Positions 54,773 to 63,657 of a stretch of 64,000 nt of DNA are shown here, in pieces. How positions within the stretch are numbered: the stretch's first letter is position 1; every line of letters starts with the position of its first letter. The notes beneath the pieces were generated by a model. That model was not told the origin of the DNA. It worked only from the letters and a program-made list of their open reading frames with translations, and did not search any database. Source of the DNA: Bacteroidales bacterium (GTDB lineage Bacteria > Bacteroidota > Bacteroidia > Bacteroidales > JAQUTK01); assembly GCA_028709785.1 (NCBI GenBank), contig JAQUTK010000004.1, positions 89,096 through 153,095 of the forward strand, written 5' to 3'. The position numbers were made by a program, and so were the translations under genes.

Positions 54773-57040
54773 TTATAACTTTTTAAAACGAGCAAACTTT
54801 AGCAATAACTGCTTCTCTCCAACGTGCACAAAGGCTACTTTTGCTTTACAACTGTCGCCTTCACCCTCCAGACTGATCACCTCTCCTTTTCCAAAGCGTT
54901 CATGTTCAATCTGGTCACCGACACTTAAATTGTATTGAGGGAAAGAGGTGATATTTTTTTTGTTCTCCGTCACTGATGATACCTTCTTGAAGTGAGGAAA
55001 GGTCATTGCGTGTGCTGTTTCAAACGGTGTACGGGAATTGGTTGCCGGCTGGGGTTGGACCTTTACTGTATTTGACACCGGAATATCTAAAAACTGCGGA
55101 TCAATCTCATATAGAAAGCGGCTGGGCCTGCAAAGCTCCATAGAGCCATTGCGGAAACGAGACTTCGAACAGGAAAGAAAGCAGTTTTCTTTTGCCCGGG
55201 TAATAGCCACATATAAAAGCCGTCTCTCCTCTTCTATTGCCTTCGGAGAGTTCATACACATGGAAGAAGGAAAAAGATCTTCTTCCAACCCTACGACAAA
55301 TACATTCTTGAACTCCAGTCCTTTCGCTGAGTGAACAGTCATAAGCGTCACCTTACTTGCCTCCTCTTCATCGTCAGAGTCCTGATCTGTCAGCAAAGAG
55401 ACTTCCGAGAGAAAATCTATCAATCGGGCAGACTCTTCCCCTTCTTCTTCGCGGTTGGTCGTAAACAGACTGATTCCATTCAACAATTCCTGAAGATTCT
55501 CTCTTTTTGACTGGTACTCGATAGTCATTTCCGACAATAACTCTTTCTGTATTCCACTCTCTGATACTATTTTAATGGCTAAATCATACGCAGAAATTTC
55601 TGAAGATGAACTGATAAATGATTGAATCAGTTCGGCGAAAGCAATCAGTTTTCTTCTGGTACCGCTATTTACATCCAGTGCATACGCGTCAGGATCAGAC
55701 AAGACAGTCCACATAGCCACCCCGTTTGTCAATGCACAAGACATGACTTTGCTCACGGTTGTATCTCCAATTCCACGTAAGGGGTAATTGATAATCCTCT
55801 TCAACGCCTCTTCATCCATGGAATTGACCACCAGACGAAAATAAGAAATCACATCTTTGATCTCTTTGCGCTGGTAAAAAGAAAGTCCGCCATATATACG
55901 GTAAGGAATACCTCTCTTACGTGCCTCTTCTTCAAAGATACGCGATTGCGCATTGGTACGATACAGAATGGCAAAATCCGAATAAGGAGAGAGCGTCCTC
56001 ATACGAAGTTCAACAATCTTGCTTATCACCTGAATTCCTTCTTCCAAATCAGAGTAAGCCCTGATTAATCCGATTTTATTTCCGGTAATGTTTTCCGAAT
56101 AAATTTCTTTGCGAATTTGGTTCCTATTCTTATCGATCAGGCTATTGGCTGCCTTTACTATCGTTTTTGTCGATCGGTAATTTTGCTCCAGTTTGAAGAT
56201 ACGGCTATCTGCATACTCTTTTTCAAAAGAGAGAATATTCTCTATTTCCGCACCACGAAACGAATAGATACTCTGTGCATCATCTCCCACCACACAAAAG
56301 TGGTGATGATTCGCCACCAACTTTTTGACAATAACATGTTGCGCAAAATTCGTATCTTGATACTCATCAACCAAAACATAGGAAAAGAAGTCGCGATATT
56401 TTTTCAGCACATCAGGATAGTCGCGAAACAATATATTCGTATTGTAAAGTAAATCATCAAAATCCATCGCCTGAGCCATCTTACATCTTGCAGCATACGC
56501 CCGGTATATATCGCAGGTACGGGGAATACCCGCATTATGGTCCGCCTCTACCAACGACCGGTTTCTGTCATACTCTTCAGGAGAAATCAGAGCGTTTTTG
56601 GCATGTGATATGCGTCCAAAGATCAGACCGACTTTGTATTTCTTCTCATCCAGAGCAAACTCTTTAATAATTGACCTCAACAAACTCTTCGAATCTGCGG
56701 TATCATAAATCGTAAAGTCTTTCGTGTATCCCAGGGAGACGGCTTCCTTGCGTAAAATACGACTAAAGACCGAATGAAAGGTTCCCATCCAAAGACGCGA
56801 TGCAGTCTCCTCTCCCACCATCTCGGATACCCGGCTTTTCATCTCTTTGGCCGCCTTATTGGTAAAGGTCAATGCCAGAATCGTGTACGGACGATATCCT
56901 TGTTGAATAAGATAGGCGATCTTGTAAGTCAGCACACGTGTCTTTCCCGAGCCTGCTCCTGCTATCACCAATGCAGGACCGTCCGTATATAAAACCGCTT
57001 CTTTCTGACTTTTATTTAATTCCTTCAGGTAATCTTCCAC
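54773..57040 (-). CDS. uvrD: UvrD/PcrA-family 3'-5' DNA helicase
   Basis: 755 residues if begun at GTG 57040; an upstream in-frame ATG at 57082 overlaps the cupin gene and adds 14 residues not expected in the family, since homologues open with M-EDYLKELN. Superfamily 1 motifs are clear: Walker A IAGAGSGKT, motif II VDEYQDTN, motif III VVGDDAQSIYSFRGA, motif IV LEQNYRSTKTI, motif V VTLMTVHSAKGLEF and motif VI RRLLYVAITRAK. The C-terminus has a short Tudor-like tail (QIEHERFGKGEVISLEG). It unwinds DNA in nucleotide excision and mismatch repair. It is in an operon with WbuC-like and nspC. Confidence 0.95.
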   Translation of the reverse strand: MEDYLKELNKSQKEAVLYTDGPALVIAGAGSGKTRVLTYKIAYLIQQGYRPYTILALTFTNKAAKEMKSRVSEMVGEETASRLWMGTFHSVFSRILRKEAVSLGYTKDFTIYDTADSKSLLRSIIKEFALDEKKYKVGLIFGRISHAKNALISPEEYDRNRSLVEADHNAGIPRTCDIYRAYAARCKMAQAMDFDDLLYNTNILFRDYPDVLKKYRDFFSYVLVDEYQDTNFAQHVIVKKLVANHHHFCVVGDDAQSIYSFRGAEIENILSFEKEYADSRIFKLEQNYRSTKTIVKAANSLIDKNRNQIRKEIYSENITGNKIGLIRAYSDLEEGIQVISKIVELRMRTLSPYSDFAILYRTNAQSRIFEEEARKRGIPYRIYGGLSFYQRKEIKDVISYFRLVVNSMDEEALKRIINYPLRGIGDTTVSKVMSCALTNGVAMWTVLSDPDAYALDVNSGTRRKLIAFAELIQSFISSSSEISAYDLAIKIVSESGIQKELLSEMTIEYQSKRENLQELLNGISLFTTNREEEGEESARLIDFLSEVSLLTDQDSDDEEEASKVTLMTVHSAKGLEFKNVFVVGLEEDLFPSSMCMNSPKAIEEERRLLYVAITRAKENCFLSCSKSRFRNGSMELCRPSRFLYEIDPQFLDIPVSNTVKVQPQPATNSRTPFETAHAMTFPHFKKVSSVTENKKNITSFPQYNLSVGDQIEHERFGKGEVISLEGEGDSCKAKVAFVHVGEKQLLLKFARFKKL

Positions 57041-57075
57041 TAATATATCTATTTTCTTACGTACAATTAAGCTTA

Positions 57076-57546
57076 TCAACACCGATTCTCCAACAAGTGT
57101 CGTATATAAGACTGAGCCGCTTCATTGTCGTTAGCGGCAGGAGCCCATGGAGCCAGACAGTCTGCTGTCAATGGAACAAAAGGGCCACGCTTCACTTCAA
57201 AGATAATCGTTCCGGGCTCCAAAGAGACTGAACAGTGCCATAAACCCGGTTCGATATCTATTCCAAAGAGCCCCTCCTCTCTGTTCAGCAAATATCGTCC
57301 GGTCACTTTTCCAGTGCCGTCAAACAAAAAAACCATCAGACTACCCCGAAGAATAACAACAGTCTCTTCCTTGTCGGGATTGACATGACGATGAGGAGCT
57401 ATATACGTACCTGGTTCCATTGCATTCAGAAAACGATGAAGCGTATCATTCAGATCCGTATGAAAATTATAATTCTTCCGTAAACGTTCCTCAGAGGAAG
57501 CTGATGCTGTAACAAGATCTAACAGATCAGATGAAATAAGTTTCAT
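57076..57546 (-). CDS. WbuC-family cupin metalloprotein
   Basis: 156 residues from ATG 57546 (MKLISSDLLDLVTASASSEERLRKNYNFH), chosen over ATG 57582, which overlaps the upstream gene. Cupin metal-ligand motifs are visible: PGTYIAPHRHVNPDKEETVVILRG with two His and a Glu, and WHCSVSLEPGTIIFEVK with a later His. The WbuC family is usually found beside O-antigen or capsule genes, and here it directly follows the WbpM-like dehydratase. Its enzymatic role is not known. Confidence 0.88.
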   Translation of the reverse strand: MKLISSDLLDLVTASASSEERLRKNYNFHTDLNDTLHRFLNAMEPGTYIAPHRHVNPDKEETVVILRGSLMVFLFDGTGKVTGRYLLNREEGLFGIDIEPGLWHCSVSLEPGTIIFEVKRGPFVPLTADCLAPWAPAANDNEAAQSYIRHLLENRC

Positions 57547-57550
57547 TGTA

Positions 57551-59461
57551 TCAATCTTTAGTATGAATATCCAATACCTCAAACTCCGAGTTTTTACTGA
57601 GGAACTCCGGTACGATCTTTTTCATCATTCGCACCGTTTCCATCGTATCAAAATTAAAACTGGCCTCTATCAAGCTCTGGATATCTTTACTCACCTTGTC
57701 ATAATCATATTCACGTACCTTTGCAATCATGATTTTTTCATGATGGGTCGGTTTGGTTGTCTCCTTGGTATTCAGCAGTTCTTCGTACAATTTCTCTCCA
57801 TGACGCAATCCCATAAATTCGATCTTGATATCATTTCTTCCCGAAAGATTGATCATCCTTCTTGCAAGGTCCACAATCTTAACAGGTTTACCCATATCAA
57901 AGACATAGATCTCCCCTCCGCTTCCCATGGAACCAGCTTCAAGCACAAGATTGCAGGCTTCAGGTATCGTCATAAAGTAACGGACAATCTCAGGATGGGT
58001 AACAGTTACCGGCCCACCCTTTTCTATCTGATTCGTAAAACGAGGCACCACAGAGCCATTGGAACCAAGCACATTTCCAAAACGGGTTGTCACAATCTGA
58101 ACACTTTTAACTCCCTCCTTCTTCAATTTCTTGGCCAGCGACTGTACATAAATCTCAGCCAGACGCTTGGAACATCCCATGATATTGGTCGGATTGACTG
58201 CTTTATCTGTAGAAATCATGACAAACTTTTCGGCACCATACTTCACAGCAAGATCTGCAATATTTTTTGTCCCATGCACGTTTGTCTGGATTGATTCGGA
58301 AACATTATCTTCCATCATCGGCACATGCTTGTATGCAGCTGCATGAAAAATATATTGAGGTTTATACTCTTTGAAAATCATTTCCATGCGTTTGAAGTTC
58401 TGGATATCTGCCACGATCGTCTTACAATCAATTTGTGACCAGTTATCATGCAATTCAATCCGCATATCATGCAATGGCGATTCCGCCTGATCAATCAGTA
58501 TAATCTGATACGGATTAAATGCAGCTACTTGCCGTACAATTTCGCTTCCAATAGAGCCGGCAGCACCAGTTACCATCACACGTCTCCCTTCAATATGAGA
58601 GGCAATCTCAAATTTATTTATTTGAATCGAAGGACGTTGCAATAAATCTTCAAACTTGATATCGCGCAATTGAATTTTTCCGGGAAGATTCTCGTTCCAC
58701 TCATTCATAGGAGGAGCTGTCACCAATTTGACATGATAATTAAGAAGTTTGTCCAACAGATCAGACTGCGCAAGTTCTTGCATTTTCAGAGGGGAAACAA
58801 CAATTACTTCTACATTCTTTTCCAAAAGCACATTCAATAAGCCTTCATTATTTCCATACACAGTCACCCCCATCATTATTTTTCCAATCAATTCTTGTTC
58901 ATCAGCAATAAATCCGCAAAGCTTGTAATGATTTCCTCTTTCAACACGAAGGGACTTAGCAATTGCCACACCTGCATCTTTAACTCCATATATGAATACG
59001 TTCATACTGTTTCGCCCATCAAAGTTTATCTTCTCTGAAGTTAGTTTGACAATAACTCTCCCGGAGGACATCAAGGTAAAATTGGTGATCATCGCTATAA
59101 TTACAATTGGCACATTCATATCCTGAATAATATGCAGAGAAGCAAGCATACTCACACTAACAAAGGCACCAACATAAGCGACGGTCAAGGCAACAAAAAT
59201 GCGCAGGATATCCAGAAATGAAGAGTATCGTAATACACCGGCATACGTTTTGAAGAGGTAAAAAGAGAAAAACGTACACGTAAAAACCAGAGAAACAAAA
59301 TATACAAGATCGGGAATTGAAGCATTTATCTGTAATACCCCTAAAAAAAGCACATAGGCAATCAAACATGAAAAAACCACTGTTAGCATATCCAGAAGTA
59401 ATATGATCCAACGTGGCAACAAATGTTTTGAAATATACTGAGTAAGTCTGCTTATTTCCAT
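57551..59461 (-). CDS. Membrane-anchored WbpM-like nucleotide-sugar 4,6-dehydratase
   Basis: 636 residues. Four membrane helices (about 13-130) are followed by a linker Rossmann domain (NVFIYGVKDAGVAIAKSL) and an extended SDR domain: VTGAAGSIGSEIVRQ and HAAAYKHVPMMEDN. The catalytic triad is Ser-Met-Lys (VMISTDKAVNPTNIMGCSKRLAE), as in WbpM/CapD proteins. Such enzymes dehydrate UDP-GlcNAc or related sugars for O-antigen or capsule. First gene of an operon with the cupin, uvrD and nspC, 4 bases upstream of the cupin. Confidence 0.92.
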   Translation of the reverse strand: MEISRLTQYISKHLLPRWIILLLDMLTVVFSCLIAYVLFLGVLQINASIPDLVYFVSLVFTCTFFSFYLFKTYAGVLRYSSFLDILRIFVALTVAYVGAFVSVSMLASLHIIQDMNVPIVIIAMITNFTLMSSGRVIVKLTSEKINFDGRNSMNVFIYGVKDAGVAIAKSLRVERGNHYKLCGFIADEQELIGKIMMGVTVYGNNEGLLNVLLEKNVEVIVVSPLKMQELAQSDLLDKLLNYHVKLVTAPPMNEWNENLPGKIQLRDIKFEDLLQRPSIQINKFEIASHIEGRRVMVTGAAGSIGSEIVRQVAAFNPYQIILIDQAESPLHDMRIELHDNWSQIDCKTIVADIQNFKRMEMIFKEYKPQYIFHAAAYKHVPMMEDNVSESIQTNVHGTKNIADLAVKYGAEKFVMISTDKAVNPTNIMGCSKRLAEIYVQSLAKKLKKEGVKSVQIVTTRFGNVLGSNGSVVPRFTNQIEKGGPVTVTHPEIVRYFMTIPEACNLVLEAGSMGSGGEIYVFDMGKPVKIVDLARRMINLSGRNDIKIEFMGLRHGEKLYEELLNTKETTKPTHHEKIMIAKVREYDYDKVSKDIQSLIEASFNFDTMETVRMMKKIVPEFLSKNSEFEVLDIHTKD

Positions 59462-59513
59462 CTTTTTTTACTATTACAACAATAAATACTGATATCTTCA
59501 AGATATGGAAAGG

Positions 59514-59521
59514 CAAAGATA
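59514..59521 (-). promoter_or_regulatory. -7 element of the WbpM-like operon
   Basis: Minus-strand TATCTTTG, 53 bases before the ATG. No -33 at standard spacing. Confidence 0.4.
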
Positions 59522-59637
59522 CACTTTTATGAAAATCAATCTTTCATACAAGGAGAGATTTTTGCTTCATGAAAACAAATAGGCACAATTGACTCACTTT
59601 TTGAAAGAAAGAGCACAAAACAAGAAGAAAAAACAAC

Positions 59638-59645
59638 TACTTTTG
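59638..59645 (+). promoter_or_regulatory. -7 element of the EEP hydrolase gene
   Basis: TACTTTTG, 46 bases before the ATG; -33 not evident. Confidence 0.45.
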
Positions 59646-59690
59646 CTCCGATTAGTAATTCGATTAATTTAATAAAACAATTAAAGAACA

Positions 59691-60551
59691 ATGAAAAACA
59701 CCTCGATTTTAATTTTTCTTCTCATGCTGACTACTTCAATTTTTGCAGCTTCAAAAGAAAAAACTGTAAACGTGATGACATTCAATATTCGGATGGACAA
59801 TCCGGATGATGGAATCAACAATTGGAAATTCAGAAAGGATTATGCTGCAAACCTAATAAAATTTTATGATGCAGATATTATCGGTACACAAGAAGTCCTT
59901 AACAATCAATACAATGATTTGATAGAGAGACTTTCGGAATACAACCATATCGGAGTTGGGCGGACGGACGGAAACAAAGAGGGAGAAGCTTGTGCTATTT
60001 TCTTCCGGAAAGAGAGATTTAAACTCTATGAGAGCGGTACCTTTTGGCTTTCAGAGAATACAAATGCCGTCGGAGTTAAAGGCTGGGATGCCGCATGCGA
60101 GCGTATTGCTACTTGGGCTATTCTGAAAGACAACAACACAGGCAAGAAATTTCTTTTCCTGAATACCCATCTGGATCACAAAGGAGTTGTTGCCCGTCGC
60201 GAAGGAGCTAAACTGATTCTCAAAAAGGCAAACGAACTCTCTAAAGGTTATCCGATTATTGTCACCGGTGACTTTAATGCCACCCAAACGGAGGAGCCCA
60301 TCCAGATTCTTACGGATAAAAACAATCCTGAACACCTGACTGATTCCAAAGAGAATACCGACTTGAAATACGGTCCGGAATGGACTTTTCATAGTTTTGG
60401 GCGAACTCCATTAGAAAAACGTTCTACCATTGATTACATTTTTATTAAGGGAAACTTTTCTGTGCTTAAACATGGAGTTCTTTCCGAAAACACAGGTACA
60501 CTATATCCGTCAGATCACTCTCCTGTAATGGCAACCATACATATGGAATAA
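59691..60551 (+). CDS. Secreted endonuclease/exonuclease/phosphatase-family protein
   Basis: 286 residues with a signal peptide (MKNTSILIFLLMLTTSIFAA). The EEP fold is clear: NVMTFNIRMDNPDD, DIIGTQEV with a metal-binding Glu, FLNTHLDHKG with catalytic His, IVTGDFNATQTEEP with Asp-x-Asn, IDYIFIKG, and the final SDHSPVMA with catalytic Asp-His. Bacteroidota members are often annotated as endonucleases but may be phosphodiesterases or lipid phosphatases outside the cell. The gene is monocistronic and ends at a strong hairpin. Confidence 0.92.
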   Translation: MKNTSILIFLLMLTTSIFAASKEKTVNVMTFNIRMDNPDDGINNWKFRKDYAANLIKFYDADIIGTQEVLNNQYNDLIERLSEYNHIGVGRTDGNKEGEACAIFFRKERFKLYESGTFWLSENTNAVGVKGWDAACERIATWAILKDNNTGKKFLFLNTHLDHKGVVARREGAKLILKKANELSKGYPIIVTGDFNATQTEEPIQILTDKNNPEHLTDSKENTDLKYGPEWTFHSFGRTPLEKRSTIDYIFIKGNFSVLKHGVLSENTGTLYPSDHSPVMATIHME

Positions 60552-60570
60552 TAATAAGTTATTGGATAAC

Positions 60571-60610
60571 AAACAGAAAGAGCGGTTCAAACGAACCGCT
60601 CTTTCTGTTT
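60571..60610. terminator. Bidirectional terminator between the EEP gene and rpoD
   Basis: An 18-bp perfect stem (AAACAGAAAGAGCGGTTC and complement) with loop AAAC, flanked by T-rich ends on both strands, so it can serve both converging genes. Confidence 0.9.
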
Positions 60611-60629
60611 ATCTATAGTAGTATAGAAA

Positions 60630-61490
60630 TCAACCGAGGTAACTCTTCAGTAACATGCTTTTTGTGTTTGTTCTCAAACGGCGTATGGCTTTTTCTTTTA
60701 TCTGACGAACACGCTCACGGGTCAATCCAAATTTATCGCCAATCTCTTCCAGTGTCATTTCTTGCGAACCAATACCGAAAAACATTCTGATAATATCCCT
60801 TTCACGTTCCCCTAATTGCAACAATGCTCTGTCAATCTCTTTTGACAAGGACTCATTGATCAGCGCTCGATCTGCGACAGGAGAATCATCATTGATTAGC
60901 ACATCCAACAAACTGTTGTCTTCACCCTCTACAAAAGGAGCATCCACAGAAATATGTCTTCCCGATACTTTCATTGTATCTGCAATCTTATCCACCGGAA
61001 TATCCAACGCTTCCGCCAACTCTTCAGGAGATGGACGACGTTCATTTTCCTGTTCAAATTTAGAAAGAGCTTTGCTGATCTTATTGAGCGACCCAACCTG
61101 ATTCAAAGGCAGACGAACAATACGTGACTGCTCTGCTAAAGCCTGAAGAATGGATTGACGAATCCACCATACAGCATAAGAAATGAACTTGAAACCTCTG
61201 GTTTCATCAAATTTCTCTGCTGCTTTGATTAATCCCAAATTCCCTTCATTTATCAAATCAGGGAGACTCAACCCCTGATTTTGATATTGTTTGGCTACAG
61301 ACACAACGAAACGAAGGTTTGCACGGGTCAATTTTTCAAGTGCGGCGCGATCACCCTTTTTTATCTTTTGAGCAAGCTCGACCTCTTCCTCTACTGTGAT
61401 CAAATCCTCACGACCAATCTCTTGCAAATACTTGTCCAGAGATGCGCTCTCTCTGTTCGTAATTGATTTTGTGATCTTTAACTGTCTCAT
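60630..61490 (-). CDS. rpoD: Primary sigma factor RpoD (short Bacteroidota form)
   Basis: 286 residues, short because region 1.1 and the non-conserved region are nearly absent. Region 1.2 ([27 protein letters not shown]), region 2 ([57 protein letters not shown]), region 3 and the region 4 helix-turn-helix ([28 protein letters not shown]) are intact. It recognises the TTG / TAnnTTTG promoters found throughout this window. Its own promoter lies directly after htrA. Confidence 0.96.
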   Translation of the reverse strand: MRQLKITKSITNRESASLDKYLQEIGREDLITVEEEVELAQKIKKGDRAALEKLTRANLRFVVSVAKQYQNQGLSLPDLINEGNLGLIKAAEKFDETRGFKFISYAVWWIRQSILQALAEQSRIVRLPLNQVGSLNKISKALSKFEQENERRPSPEELAEALDIPVDKIADTMKVSGRHISVDAPFVEGEDNSLLDVLINDDSPVADRALINESLSKEIDRALLQLGERERDIIRMFFGIGSQEMTLEEIGDKFGLTRERVRQIKEKAIRRLRTNTKSMLLKSYLG

Positions 61491-61516
61491 TGTGGCTTTT
61501 GACTTTTTTCAAATTG

Positions 61517-61546
61517 CAAAGGTAATAAAAAGTTTTTATTTTGCAA
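61517..61546 (-). promoter_or_regulatory. rpoD promoter
   Basis: Minus-strand TTG (61546-61544), 19-base spacer and TACCTTTG (61524-61517), with a short leader of about 25 bases. Confidence 0.65.
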
Positions 61547-61558
61547 TAAGAAAAACTA

Positions 61559-63064
61559 CTATTCTTCAGATAAGTCAATAGCAAGATATCCAGAGTGTCC
61601 GTCAGGTTTCATGCCAATAATAAACATTGCATGCTCACCATACCCTGTTCCATCCTGAACGATGGATTTTACTATGTCATCCAGCTCTTCCGGAGAATTA
61701 ACGGGTCTGTTATTTACTTTTAGGATAATAAAGTCCTTCATTACACCCGCCGCTTTCAACCTTCCATTCTTCAGGCTCTCTACTCTTACTCCATAACTGA
61801 TGCCAAACTGTTTTTTCTCTTTATCTGTCAGAGCCTCAAACTTAGCCCCTAGCATATCCTTGCCACTGTCTTGTTTGATCACATCCGTCGTGCCTTGTTT
61901 ATTTTTCAATGTGACTTTTACAGTCTTTTGTTTGCCTTTGCGAATCAGATCAATGGATATTTGATCGCCCGGACGGAAACGATTCAACTGTTCTGTAAAT
62001 TGCGAAGCATTATCTGTTTTTGTACCATTGACACTGACCAACACATCCCCTTCCTCGATCCCCGCATCCAGAGCAGCAGAGCGATTTTCTACACTTGCGA
62101 CATAAATACCGTTCAAAGTCTCCAGGTCTTTCTCTTTTTGAAGTTCTTGCGTTATTTCTTTATAGGATATTCCGAGGAAAGCACGTTGCACCATTCCAAA
62201 TTTCTTTATATCATCAATGACCTTACTTACAATAGTAGTAGGTATGGCAAAAGAATGACCTGCAAAGTTTCCGGTTTCTGATGTAATTGCAGTATTGATA
62301 CCCACCAACTCACCACGGGTATTAACTAAAGCGCCACCACTGTTACCCGGGTTTACAGCTGCATCAGTCTGGATAAAAGATTCGATACGGGCACTACCTG
62401 AAGCTGACATCATTGCATCCAGATTACGCGCCTTTGCACTCACGATACCAGCAGTCACGGTAGAAGTCAGATTAAACGGATTACCTACGGCCAGTACCCA
62501 TTCTCCCACTTTCAGTTCATCAGAACTTCCGAACGGAAGAAATGGAAGATCATCTGCTTTGATTTTGAGTAGTGCAAGGTCTGATGTAGGATCCTTTCCG
62601 ATTAATTCAGCCTTAAAGGTCCGCTTGTCGTTCAAGGTCACTTCGATCTCTGATGCCTGATCTATCACATGATTATTGGTGACTATATATCCGTCTTTAG
62701 TAATTATCACACCCGATCCATACCCTTCCTGTTTACGTGGAGCCTCTTGATAGGAACGTCCGCCACCGAAGAAAAACTGGAAAGGATCCACATAGGTGCG
62801 ACCTTGTGTCATGACTGTCGACTTGATATGAACCACCGCATGTACAGAATTCTCCGCAACTGTAGTAAAGTCCTGCTCATAGGCAGCCATTCCCATCGCA
62901 TGACCCATTGTCCGGTGCACCAGATTACCAGATGAGTCACTCACTGCAGTCCCGTTATTACACGTATTTGAATCATTTAAATAGTAATAAGTGGCAAAAG
63001 AAACGCCGCTACTCACCATGGCAATCAAAACCAAGGCTCCAAAGAAATACCAACCCTTTTTCAT
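61559..63064 (-). CDS. htrA: Periplasmic serine protease HtrA/DegP (Do family)
   Basis: 501 residues with an N-terminal membrane/signal segment (about 5-28), a trypsin-like domain with catalytic triad His132 (TNNHVID), Asp162 (SDLALLK) and Ser242 (NPGNSGGAL), and two PDZ domains (about 310-400 and 410-500). It degrades or refolds damaged envelope proteins. A 9-bp inverted repeat lies in its 5' flank. The gene is immediately upstream of the rpoD promoter, with no terminator visible between. Confidence 0.95.
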   Translation of the reverse strand: MKKGWYFFGALVLIAMVSSGVSFATYYYLNDSNTCNNGTAVSDSSGNLVHRTMGHAMGMAAYEQDFTTVAENSVHAVVHIKSTVMTQGRTYVDPFQFFFGGGRSYQEAPRKQEGYGSGVIITKDGYIVTNNHVIDQASEIEVTLNDKRTFKAELIGKDPTSDLALLKIKADDLPFLPFGSSDELKVGEWVLAVGNPFNLTSTVTAGIVSAKARNLDAMMSASGSARIESFIQTDAAVNPGNSGGALVNTRGELVGINTAITSETGNFAGHSFAIPTTIVSKVIDDIKKFGMVQRAFLGISYKEITQELQKEKDLETLNGIYVASVENRSAALDAGIEEGDVLVSVNGTKTDNASQFTEQLNRFRPGDQISIDLIRKGKQKTVKVTLKNKQGTTDVIKQDSGKDMLGAKFEALTDKEKKQFGISYGVRVESLKNGRLKAAGVMKDFIILKVNNRPVNSPEELDDIVKSIVQDGTGYGEHAMFIIGMKPDGHSGYLAIDLSEE

Positions 63065-63105
63065 ACTCGTTTTAATTTAATAATTGTAAATTACTGGATC
63101 TAGCT

Positions 63106-63128
63106 TTTTGTAGTAAATAACTACAAAA
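63106..63128 (-). promoter_or_regulatory. Inverted repeat in the htrA 5' flank (possible operator)
   Basis: TTTTGTAGT and ACTACAAAA form a 9-bp perfect inverted repeat around AAATA, 42 bases before the htrA ATG. It lacks a T tract, so a protein-binding site is more likely than a terminator. Confidence 0.45.
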
Positions 63129-63260
63129 CAGCTGCCATATTACATGCAAAAACGCTTGTTTCAACTAATTTAACGGCGCAGAAAGGCTCTTAACGACGGT
63201 TAACCAATAGTCTTCTTTAAATAAACACCTTTTAAAAGATGAACCTGACAAAAAAACAGT

Positions 63261-63268
63261 TATATTTG
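63261..63268 (+). promoter_or_regulatory. -7 element of rnpB
   Basis: TATATTTG is an exact TAnnTTTG and places the start at about the first base of RNase P RNA. Confidence 0.5.
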
Positions 63269-63272
63269 CATC

Positions 63273-63619
63273 GCAGTAAGTCGGTTTGTCGCTTGTCGTA
63301 AGACAGGAGGAAAGTCCGGGCAACGCAGAGCACCATACTTCCTAACGGGAAGCTGTCGGCGACGGCAGAGTAGTGTAACAGAAAATAACCGCCGGGCTTG
63401 CCCGGTAAGGGTGAAAAGGCGGGGTAAGAGCCCACCGTTTCGTATAGCAATATGCGGAGTTCGTACGCCTTATGGGTTGTAAGACCATGTATACCGACGC
63501 ATGTAGGGTTGCTCGCCCGATGTCGGGGGGTAGGTTGCTAGAGTTCTGGTGTGAGCCGGAATCGAGATCAATGACAGACGTCCGCAAGGAAACAGAACCC
63601 GGCTTACAGACTTACTGTT
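63273..63619 (+). ncRNA. rnpB: RNase P RNA (class A)
   Basis: The 5' strand CAGTAAGTC pairs with GACTTACTG at the 3' end (helix P1). The invariant core is present: GAGGAAAGTCCGGGC (CR I), ACAGAAA, GGTGAAAAGG with GGTAAGAGCCCACC, and AGACAGAACCCGGCTTACAG near the end (CR V). The T tract after 63617 is the terminator. It is the catalytic RNA that matures tRNA 5' ends. Length about 347 bases is in range. Confidence 0.95.
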
Positions 63620-63657
63620 TTTTTTGAAAAACAAATATCTCTCATACACGCCGAACC

